Below, one piece after another: positions 34,690-41,500 of a stretch of DNA of 64,000 bases; position 1 is the first letter of the stretch, and each line of letters starts with the position of its first letter. This DNA is from an uncultured Oscillibacter sp. (GTDB taxonomy: Bacteria > Bacillota > Clostridia > Oscillospirales > Oscillospiraceae). The position numbers were made by a program, and so were the translations under genes. Location of the stretch: positions 1-64,000 of the forward strand of contig CAJUDW010000010.1 of the NCBI GenBank assembly GCA_910584995.1. Direction: 5' to 3'. The notes beneath the pieces were generated by a model. That model was not told where the DNA came from. It did not search any database and worked only from the letters and a program-made list of their open reading frames with translations.

Positions 34690-36108
34690 ATGAAAAAGAC
34701 GACTATCTACTATTTGCCGGGGATTAACGCCCTGGCCGTCCTGTCAGCGCTCTGCATGGTTTGCTCGGCAGTGGCGCGCATAGCCTGGGCCTGGGGGGAA
34801 GCGGATTTCTCCCGGCCGGTGCTGTGGCTCCAAATCCTCCTGCCTTTGACGGCGAACGTGTCCTTTGTGCTGATGCTGTTCCGGGACGGGACGGACCGCC
34901 TCTACCGCACGGCCATTCCCGTTTGGCTGGGGTGCGTGTTTTTCGCGGTGAAGGCCCTGGGGTTCCCCTCCCGCCTCCACACGGTGCTGTGCCTGCTGCT
35001 GTATGCCCTGGTGGCGGCGCTCTATACCCTGACCGTTACCGGCCGTGTACCTACCCAAAAGCCCCTGTGGTTCCTCTTCGGCCTGCCGCTGCTGTACCAT
35101 ATCTTTGTGGAGGATACCCAAAAGGCCGGATGGCCCCTCCATGACTGGCTGCCTGAGGTGTCCGTACTGTCCTGCATGGCGTCGCTGCTGCTGCTGTCCC
35201 TGGCTATGCGGCGGCGGCTGCCCGGGCCGGGGGAGCATATCCGGGGCTTCGGGGATCGGAACGACGGGCGGCGGCTTCGGACCCTTTCCCCCATCTTCTC
35301 TGTCTCCCCCTTTGTCATGAAAACCCGGAGCACCTCCCAGAATTTCCTGGAGGACCGGGTGGAGGTCTCGGAGATGGATCGTTACATTGCCAAAAAGCGG
35401 CAGGAGGGGATGCGGAATTTCGGCGTCCTCCATGTGCTGCTGGCGGCCTACGTCCGCGCCTGCGCCCAATATCCGGGCCTGAACCGGTTTATCGCCGGAC
35501 AGCGGAACTTCTGCCGGGACCGGGAGATTGAGGTCAACATGACCATCAAGAAGGAGATGTCTGTCCATTCGCCGGATACAGTGATCAAAGTGGCCTTTGA
35601 CCCGTCGGATACGGCGGATATGGTGTATGAGAAATTCAACGCCAAGGTCCGGAAGGTGAAGGAAACGCCGCTGGACAGCGGTTTTGACCGGCTGGCCTGG
35701 ATGATGAACCTGATTCCCGGCCCCATGCTGTGGTTGCTTGTGCTGTTTTTGCAGATTTTGGACTACTTTGGCCTCCTGCCCCGGTTTTTGACGAAACTTT
35801 CCCCCTTCCACGGATCTCTGTTCATCACCTCCATGGCGTCCCTGGGGATCCCGTCTATTTACCACCATCTCTATGACTTCGGCAATGTGCCGGTGTTCTG
35901 CGCCTTTGGCCGGAAACGGTGGGTCTATGAGACCCGGCGGGACGGTGCGGTGGTGCGGAAGAAGTATATGGACTGCAGTTTTGTCACCGACGAGCGGATT
36001 GTGGACGGCTTCTACTTTGCCTCGGCCCTGCGGTATCTCCACAGCCTTCTGGGGGATCCCTGGCAGCTGGACCGGCCGCCCCTGGAGGTTGTTGCGGATC
36101 AGCGATGA
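34690..36108 (+). CDS. Membrane protein fused to an E2-like acyltransferase domain, catalytic His lost
   Basis: A 472-residue protein. Residues about 8-175 are five or six membrane helices. Residues about 200-465 resemble the trimeric acyltransferase domain of 2-oxoacid dehydrogenase E2 (PF00198/CAT-like): MRNFGVLHVLLAAYVRACAQYPGLNRF, DREIEVNMTIKKEM and the end region VTDERIVDGFYFASALRYL. In true E2 the last motif is DHRVxDG, whose His is the catalytic base; here Glu435 occupies that place. A further hydrophobic segment (about 338-362) interrupts the domain. There are no lipoyl or E1-binding domains and no dehydrogenase genes nearby. Likely a membrane acyltransferase homologue or non-catalytic scaffold; function unknown. 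Confidence 0.72.
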   Translation: MKKTTIYYLPGINALAVLSALCMVCSAVARIAWAWGEADFSRPVLWLQILLPLTANVSFVLMLFRDGTDRLYRTAIPVWLGCVFFAVKALGFPSRLHTVLCLLLYALVAALYTLTVTGRVPTQKPLWFLFGLPLLYHIFVEDTQKAGWPLHDWLPEVSVLSCMASLLLLSLAMRRRLPGPGEHIRGFGDRNDGRRLRTLSPIFSVSPFVMKTRSTSQNFLEDRVEVSEMDRYIAKKRQEGMRNFGVLHVLLAAYVRACAQYPGLNRFIAGQRNFCRDREIEVNMTIKKEMSVHSPDTVIKVAFDPSDTADMVYEKFNAKVRKVKETPLDSGFDRLAWMMNLIPGPMLWLLVLFLQILDYFGLLPRFLTKLSPFHGSLFITSMASLGIPSIYHHLYDFGNVPVFCAFGRKRWVYETRRDGAVVRKKYMDCSFVTDERIVDGFYFASALRYLHSLLGDPWQLDRPPLEVVADQR

Positions 36109-36115
36109 TTGGAAT

Positions 36116-36152
36116 AAAAAGGAAACGGCCCGGAGCCGTTTCCTTTTTTTTT
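36116..36152 (+). terminator. Terminator of the E2-like gene
   Basis: Fourteen-base perfect arms (36116-36129 and 36135-36148), 5-base loop and a run of nine T. Confidence 0.92.
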
Positions 36153-36178
36153 GCTGGGAGTGGCAACAGACGCGGAGA

Positions 36179-36427
36179 TTATCTCCAGAAGTACCATTGC
36201 CGTACGTCATGGTCCTGTACATGCACCTTTAAACTCTCTGCTTCCGGCCCGCAGCTGAGAGTACAAACCAGGCCGCGCCTTTGATTCAGCGCAGGTAGGC
36301 AGTGCGCTATGGCCGGATAGTCAAGGAGGCTGTGGTTGTCGCCCAAAACATCAGAGACAAAAGTTTCCGCCAGTGAGACCATGGCAAACACCATGGGTTT
36401 CGGCTTTGACGTGCATCTTTTCCTCAT
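36179..36427 (-). CDS. Hypothetical small protein
   Basis: An 82-codon frame (MRKRCTSKPKPMVFAMVSLAE to VQDHDVRQWYFWR) with a strong GAGGAGG site seven bases before the ATG. No motif is recognised. The composition is ordinary for a small cytoplasmic protein with four cysteines. It lies downstream of ruvX on the same strand order but upstream in transcription is ruvX's end, so it could share that transcript. The ribosome site is the only firm support. Confidence 0.45.
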   Translation of the reverse strand: MRKRCTSKPKPMVFAMVSLAETFVSDVLGDNHSLLDYPAIAHCLPALNQRRGLVCTLSCGPEAESLKVHVQDHDVRQWYFWR

Positions 36428-36516
36428 ATGCCCTCCTCATCGGAAGCGGGTAACCGGGGCGGCCGGCATGCCGCTGTAAATCCGCAGCCTTCAATATGGG
36501 AAGATTCGGGAAATGA

Positions 36517-36948
36517 TTATCTGGCGCTCCCGCCGCCGCTGCGCCGGTAGGTGAGATAGCCCTCCAGAATCAGGGACGCCGCTACGGCGTCCACCACTTT
36601 TTTCCGCTTTTTGGCGTTTTTGCCGCTGTTGAACAGGATCTGATGGGCGTCGATGGTGGTGCGGCGCTCATCCCACAGGGCCACCGGCAGGCCTGTTTCC
36701 TGCCGTAGGAGTTCCGCCATGGCCTCCGCCTTTTCCGCCCGGGGGCCCCGGGAGCCGTCCATATTGAGGGGAAGCCCCAGGACCAGTTCCTCCGCCCCGT
36801 GCTCCCGAGCCATCAGGGCAATTTGGGCGCAGGCCGATTCCGGGTTCCGGGCGTTGACGGTGGTGGTGAAGCCGGCCAGGAGGCCGGTGGGGTCTGAAAC
36901 GGCGATGCCGGTGTGGGCGTCGCCATAGTCGATAGCCATAATGCGCAT
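36517..36948 (-). CDS. ruvX: Putative pre-16S rRNA nuclease / RuvX (YqgF)
   Basis: A 143-residue RNase H-fold protein of the YqgF/RuvX family: MRIMAIDYGDAHTGIAVSD (first catalytic Asp), the ELVLGLPLNMDGSRGPRAEKAE segment, LWDERRTTIDAH and the final VDAVAASLILEGYL with the last acidic residue. YqgF homologues process the 5' end of 16S rRNA and were proposed as Holliday-junction resolvases. The start follows AAAGGAGG. It normally clusters with ireB in Firmicutes; here the two are about 24 kb apart. Confidence 0.95.
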   Translation of the reverse strand: MRIMAIDYGDAHTGIAVSDPTGLLAGFTTTVNARNPESACAQIALMAREHGAEELVLGLPLNMDGSRGPRAEKAEAMAELLRQETGLPVALWDERRTTIDAHQILFNSGKNAKKRKKVVDAVAASLILEGYLTYRRSGGGSAR

Positions 36949-37391
36949 AGGCGCGTTCCTCCTTTGTATGTCCGGCAACCGGCGGCAACCGGCGCGGGAT
37001 TCCCGGCGGTTTCTTCATCTGCCGGATATTCGGATGGCGCCGGCTGCCCCTGGGGGAATACCGGCGCAGGGCGGGTATATAACCGGAACTGCCGGCCTGT
37101 TTTTGCGTACTGCCGCTATTGATGGCGGCGGACGCCGTATATGCCCGGGCAGAGGGCAATCACAGCATTGAGAAGATCAAAGGCGGCCAGGATCCGATGC
37201 AGCCTGTCTGCATAGGAGAGATTCAAGCAGAATGTGATGAGCCATCCTCAGCCATAAAAAACTAAAGGATGTCCCAGTGGAATTTCCCCCTTTTCCCATG
37301 CATCGCCGCTAAAATCCAGTTTACCAAGCCCATTATACCACAGCCATACGCCGCCGGCAACGCTTTTCCGGATATCGGGAACGGCCCAAGG
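36949..37391. other. Intergenic region without a supported gene
   Basis: About 440 bases between divergent ruvX and thiN. It holds short CCGG-containing repeats (CGGCAACCGG near 36972-36988). On the minus strand (about 37125-37230) there is a frame reading like a protein tail (SYADRLHRILAAFDLLNAV) but without start codon context or ribosome site. A decayed gene end is possible; nothing firmer can be said. Confidence 0.4.
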
Positions 37392-37420
37392 TTGCGGGAA
37401 AGCGCAAAATGTGCTATACT
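37392..37420 (+). promoter_or_regulatory. Promoter of thiN
   Basis: TTGCGG (37392-37397), 17-base spacer, TATACT (37415-37420); start codon 46 bases downstream. Confidence 0.8.
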
Positions 37421-37465
37421 ATATTTATGGCAGACAAAATCCGCGTTTGAAAGGGAGTGCGCCCC

Positions 37466-38104
37466 ATGCCCCGCTGTTTTATCTTCGCCGCCGGTGATTT
37501 TTACGGGCTCCGCGCCCGCCCGGAGCCCGGCGATCTGGTGATTGCCGCCGATGCCGGGCTTCTGGCCTGCCGGCAGGCGGGGATTGTCCCGTCCCTGCTG
37601 CTGGGGGACTTGGACTCCCTGACGGATCCCGCCGGGGACGGCATCCCCCTTCTCCGCCTGCCGGTGGAGAAGGACGACACCGACACCCTGGCCGCCATCC
37701 GGCTGGGGCTTGACAGGGGCTGCCGGGAATTCTACCTCTACGGCGGCACAGGGGGCCCGAGGCTGGATCACACCCTGGCGAACCTGCAATGCCTGCTGTT
37801 CCTCCGCCGCCGGGGGGCCCGGGGCTGGATGTACGGGGAGGATTTCCTTTGGACGGTTATCGAAAACGAGTCCCTGACTGTCCGCAAAACCGTGGAGTGG
37901 GGGCTTTTCTCCGCCTTCTGCCTGGGGGACCGGGCGGAAGGGGTGGACGAGACCGGGTTCCAATACCGCCTGCGGGACGCCGTGCTGACTCCCGACTGCC
38001 CTGTTGGGGTCAGCAACCATATTTTAGAGCCGGAGGCAGTGGTTTCCGTCCGGCAGGGGGCTCTGGCGGTGGGGTGGGAACTGCCGCCGTTATGCAAAAG
38101 ATAA
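37466..38104 (+). CDS. thiN: Thiamine pyrophosphokinase
   Basis: Transfers pyrophosphate from ATP to thiamine, making the cofactor TPP. 212 residues. The N-terminal catalytic domain contains AADAGLLACRQAGIVPSLLLGDLDSL (metal and substrate Asp), EKDDTDTLAAIRLGLDRG and YGGTGGPRLDHTLANLQCLLFL, the family motifs in order. The C-terminal beta domain ends in thiamine-binding GVSNHILEPEAVVSVRQGALAV. The start follows AAGGGAG; a GTG three codons earlier is less likely. It is monocistronic. Salvage of thiamine rather than synthesis is implied, since no thi biosynthesis genes are near. Confidence 0.95.
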   Translation: MPRCFIFAAGDFYGLRARPEPGDLVIAADAGLLACRQAGIVPSLLLGDLDSLTDPAGDGIPLLRLPVEKDDTDTLAAIRLGLDRGCREFYLYGGTGGPRLDHTLANLQCLLFLRRRGARGWMYGEDFLWTVIENESLTVRKTVEWGLFSAFCLGDRAEGVDETGFQYRLRDAVLTPDCPVGVSNHILEPEAVVSVRQGALAVGWELPPLCKR

Positions 38105-38128
38105 AATAACGAAACGACCAAAGAGTGA

Positions 38129-38190
38129 TTGCGCTTTTTGCGGTACTATTGTATAATGTACAAAACAAACAGGGAAAGGTCAACCTTTCC
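38129..38190 (+). promoter_or_regulatory. Promoter and palindrome upstream of selenium-type XDH
   Basis: TTGCGC (38129-38134), 17-base spacer, TATAAT (38152-38157). Just past the predicted start, GGAAAGGT (38173-38180) and ACCTTTCC (38183-38190) form a perfect 8-base inverted repeat with a 2-base centre, a likely operator or 5' hairpin. Confidence 0.7.
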
Positions 38191-38225
38191 TGAAGAACCG
38201 CCCTCCGGGGCAGCGGGAGGTTTCT

Positions 38226-40775
38226 ATGGTAGTATTTACCGTGAACGGCCGCCGTGTGGCTGTGGAGAAGAATCAAAAGCTCCTTCGCTATCTGCGGGAC
38301 GATCTGGGCTTGACTTCTGTGAAAGACGGATGCAGCGAGGGCGCCTGCGGCACCTGCACCGTCCTCATCGACGGGAAGCCCACCAAGGCCTGCATCCCCC
38401 AGACCGATAAATTGGAGGGGAAGGCTGTCGTCACCGTGGAGGGCCTGACGGATTTCGAGAAGGAGGCCTATACCTACGCCTTCGGCATGGCCGGGGCCGT
38501 CCAGTGCGGGTTCTGCATCCCGGGGATGGTGATGTCCGCCAAGGGGCTGCTGGATCAAAACCCCGCCCCTACCCGGGAGGAGGCCGCCTTTGCCATCCGG
38601 AACAATATCTGCCGCTGTACCGGCTATGTGAAGATTATCGACGGTATCCTGCTGGCAGCGGAGATCCTCCGCTCCGGAAAGGTGCCGGAGCCCCCCAAGG
38701 ACTGGTCCCTGGGAGCCCGGGTGCCCCGGGTGGATGTAAAGGAGAAGGTCACAGGCACAGGCGCCTATCCCGACGACGTGTACATAGACGGTATGATTTA
38801 CGCTAGCGCCGTCCGCTCCCAATACCCCAGGGCCCGGGTGCTGGCCATCCATACGGAAGAGGCCCTGGCCCTGCCGGGGGTGGTGGGGGTCTACACTGCC
38901 GCCGACGTCCCCGGCAAAAACAAGGTGGGCCACCTGGTGAAGGACTGGGACACCATGATTGCCGTGGGGGATATCACCCACTATCTGGGGGACGCCGTCT
39001 GCCTGGTGGCTGCCGAGAGCCAGGAGATCCTGGCCCGGGCCAAGGAACTGGTGCGGGTAGACTATGAGGAACTGCCTATGGTCCGCAGCCCCCGGGAGGC
39101 CATGCTTCCCGGCGCACCCCTGGTGCACCGGTCCGGGAACCTCCTTACCCACAAGCACATCCAGCGGGGCAACCCCGCCATGGCGATTGCCAAATCCAAG
39201 CACGTCCTCACCCGGCGGTTCTACACCCCTTGGACGGAGCATGCCTTCCTGGAGCCGGAGTGCGCCGTGGCCTATCCGGAGGGGGAGGGGGTACTGGTCC
39301 TCTCTACAGACCAGGGGGCCTACGACACCCAGCACGAGATCATGGGGATGCTGGGCCTGGGGCCGGAACTGGTGAAGGTCCGCAACTGCCTGGTGGGCGG
39401 CGGCTTTGGCGGCAAGGAGGACGTGACCGTCCAGCATCACGCCGCCTTGGTCGCCTATCTCACAAAGCGCCCGGTGAAAGTGAAGCTTACCCGGGCAGAG
39501 AGCCTTTTGATCCATCCCAAGCGCCACCCCATGGAGATGGAATTCTCCTTGGGCTGCGACGAAAACGGCATCATCCAGGGGGTGGCGGCGGAGGTCATCG
39601 CCGACACCGGGGCCTACGCCTCCCTGGGCGGGCCGGTTTTGGAGCGGGCCTGCACCCATGCCGCCGGGCCCTACAATTACCAGAACTTTGAGATCGACGG
39701 CTGGGCCTACTATACGAATAATCCTCCCGCAGGGGCTTTCCGGGGCTTCGGTGTTACCCAGACCTGTTTCTGCATTGAAACGCTGCTGAACGAAATGGCG
39801 GATCTGGTGGGGATCTCCCCCTGGGAGATCCGGTACCGGAACGCCATCCGTCCCGGGCAGGAACTGCCAAACGGCCAGATTGTGGACAATTCCACCGGCC
39901 TGGCAGAGACCCTGGAGGCGGTGAAGCCCTATTACGACAAAGCCGCCTGCGTGGGTATCGCCTGCGCCATGAAAAATGCCGGCGTGGGCGTGGGTATTCC
40001 GGATACCGGCCGCTGCCGCCTGGTGGTGGAGGACGGGAAACTCCATATTTTCGCCGGGGCCTCCTGCATCGGCCAGGGGCTTGGCACCGTGCTGACCCAG
40101 ATGATCTGCCACCAGACAGGCCTCTCCCCGGACAAGATTGTGTATGAGCGGTCCAACACCTACTCCGCCCCGGATTCCGGCACCACCTCCGGCTCCCGGC
40201 AGACCCTCTTTACCGGCGAGGCCTGCCGCAGGGCCTGCCAGGATTTGAAGGAGGCCTTGGAGCGGGAAGGGCTGGAGGCTCTGGATGGCCAGGAATTTTA
40301 CGGGGAGTATCTGGGCAGGACGGATCCCCTGGGGGCCGGCGTGCCAAACCCCGTCAGCCATATTGCCTACGGCTACGCCACACAGATCTGCGTCCTGGGG
40401 GACGACGGCAAAATCCGGCAGATTGTGGCCGCCCACGATGTGGGCAAAGCCGTGAACCCCCTCTCCGTGGAGGGGCAGATTGAGGGGGGCGTGGTGATGT
40501 CCATGGGCTTTGCCCTGACGGAGAAATACCCCCTGACGGACTGCCGCCCCACCGCCAAATACGGAACCCTTGGCCTCTTCCGGGCCAACCAGATCCCGGA
40601 GATTGTCCCCATTGTCGTGGAAAAGGAGGGGCTGGACGTGGCCTGCGGGGCCATCGGCATCGGGGAGATTACCTCCATCCCCACGGCTCCCGCCATTGCC
40701 GACGCCTATTACCGCTACGACGGCCGCATCCGCACCAGCCTGCCGTTGGAGAATACCCCCTATACCCGGAAATAG
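38226..40775 (+). CDS. Selenium-dependent-type xanthine dehydrogenase (fused FeS and Mo domains)
   Basis: An 849-residue molybdenum hydroxylase. A plant-type [2Fe-2S] domain (CSEGACGTCTVLIDGKPTKAC near 39-60) and a second [2Fe-2S] helical domain (QCGFCIPGM near 93, NICRCTGY near 123) are fused directly to the molybdopterin domains (RVPRVDVKEKVTGTGAYPDD near 163, then GGGFGGKEDVTVQHHAALVAY, PPAGAFRGFGV and AIGIGEITSIPTAPAIADAYYR). There is no FAD domain. This layout matches the family annotated as selenium-dependent xanthine dehydrogenase, thought to carry a labile selenium at the Mo site; no in-frame selenocysteine codon is needed. mocA follows in opposite orientation. Substrate could be xanthine or another purine. 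Confidence 0.85.
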   Translation: MVVFTVNGRRVAVEKNQKLLRYLRDDLGLTSVKDGCSEGACGTCTVLIDGKPTKACIPQTDKLEGKAVVTVEGLTDFEKEAYTYAFGMAGAVQCGFCIPGMVMSAKGLLDQNPAPTREEAAFAIRNNICRCTGYVKIIDGILLAAEILRSGKVPEPPKDWSLGARVPRVDVKEKVTGTGAYPDDVYIDGMIYASAVRSQYPRARVLAIHTEEALALPGVVGVYTAADVPGKNKVGHLVKDWDTMIAVGDITHYLGDAVCLVAAESQEILARAKELVRVDYEELPMVRSPREAMLPGAPLVHRSGNLLTHKHIQRGNPAMAIAKSKHVLTRRFYTPWTEHAFLEPECAVAYPEGEGVLVLSTDQGAYDTQHEIMGMLGLGPELVKVRNCLVGGGFGGKEDVTVQHHAALVAYLTKRPVKVKLTRAESLLIHPKRHPMEMEFSLGCDENGIIQGVAAEVIADTGAYASLGGPVLERACTHAAGPYNYQNFEIDGWAYYTNNPPAGAFRGFGVTQTCFCIETLLNEMADLVGISPWEIRYRNAIRPGQELPNGQIVDNSTGLAETLEAVKPYYDKAACVGIACAMKNAGVGVGIPDTGRCRLVVEDGKLHIFAGASCIGQGLGTVLTQMICHQTGLSPDKIVYERSNTYSAPDSGTTSGSRQTLFTGEACRRACQDLKEALEREGLEALDGQEFYGEYLGRTDPLGAGVPNPVSHIAYGYATQICVLGDDGKIRQIVAAHDVGKAVNPLSVEGQIEGGVVMSMGFALTEKYPLTDCRPTAKYGTLGLFRANQIPEIVPIVVEKEGLDVACGAIGIGEITSIPTAPAIADAYYRYDGRIRTSLPLENTPYTRK

Positions 40776-40836
40776 CGCCGGTATTTACCGCAGTTAGCGG
40801 CAAAATCCCCCGCCTGTCCGGCGCCGGATACGGCCT

Positions 40837-41415
40837 TTACGGTTCCGCCTGCCGGAGGGACTCCAGGGCCTGGACGGTGTCCACGTCCGCCAGTTCCTCC
40901 GCCGGGACTTCCAGCAGGTGCAGATCCTCCTCATGGCGGCGGATGACAGAACTGCCGCCGTGATCCTCCCGCAGTTCCAGAAGTTCCGGGAAATACCGCT
41001 GTGGGAACACGCAGGGGTTGCCCCGGACGCCGCCGTGGCCCAGGGCCGCCAGATCCCCGGGGTGCTCCCGCCAGAGGCGGGCCAGGGCCGCCACGCTTTC
41101 CCGCCGGAGAAGGGGCTGGTCGGACACCAGGAACATGACCCCCTGGCAGTCCCGGAGGGTGGTGAGCCCCAGTTCAATGGTGTGGCTGACGCCGTACTCC
41201 GGATGATCGTTGCAGAGGGCGGCGAAGTGGAACTGCTCCGCCAGCCGCATGATCTCCGGGTACTGGGTGACTACCACCACATTGGAAAAGCACTCCGCTG
41301 GCACGGATTCCAGGGCCCGGAGGATCAGGCTCCGGCCCCTAAGCTGGGCCGCCAGCTTGTTTTCCCCGAACCGGGCGGCGTTTCCCGCCGCCATCACTAC
41401 ACAGCCAAGTTTCAT
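40837..41415 (-). CDS. MocA-like molybdenum cofactor cytidylyltransferase
   Basis: A 192-residue nucleotidyltransferase (KLGCVVMAAGNAARFGENKLAAQLRG at the N-terminus, the nucleotide-binding signature; VMFLVSDQPLLRRESV; GNPCVFPQRYFPELLEL; DVDTVQALESL at the end). Family members make the cytosine dinucleotide form of molybdopterin needed by xanthine dehydrogenase-type enzymes, or belong to the selenium-dependent hydroxylase system. Its position between two XDH loci supports that role. The start at ATG follows AAGG; one codon upstream a TTG is also in frame. It is divergent from xdhA across 85 bases. Confidence 0.88.
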   Translation of the reverse strand: MKLGCVVMAAGNAARFGENKLAAQLRGRSLILRALESVPAECFSNVVVVTQYPEIMRLAEQFHFAALCNDHPEYGVSHTIELGLTTLRDCQGVMFLVSDQPLLRRESVAALARLWREHPGDLAALGHGGVRGNPCVFPQRYFPELLELREDHGGSSVIRRHEEDLHLLEVPAEELADVDTVQALESLRQAEP

Positions 41416-41500
41416 CAATCATAACCTTCTTTCCAAATATCCCGTTTTATATACTATTTCATTTTTACCGGAAAGTAAACAAAAAAGGAGGGACTGCCCT

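Noticed and set aside
37125..37237. Short minus-strand frame resembling a protein tail in the ruvX-thiN gap
   Set aside because: No start context or ribosome site and fewer than 40 codons; could be chance or a decayed end.
38226..40775. Selenocysteine codon in the selenium-type XDH
   Set aside because: The frame has no internal TGA; selenium in this family is a labile cofactor rather than selenocysteine.
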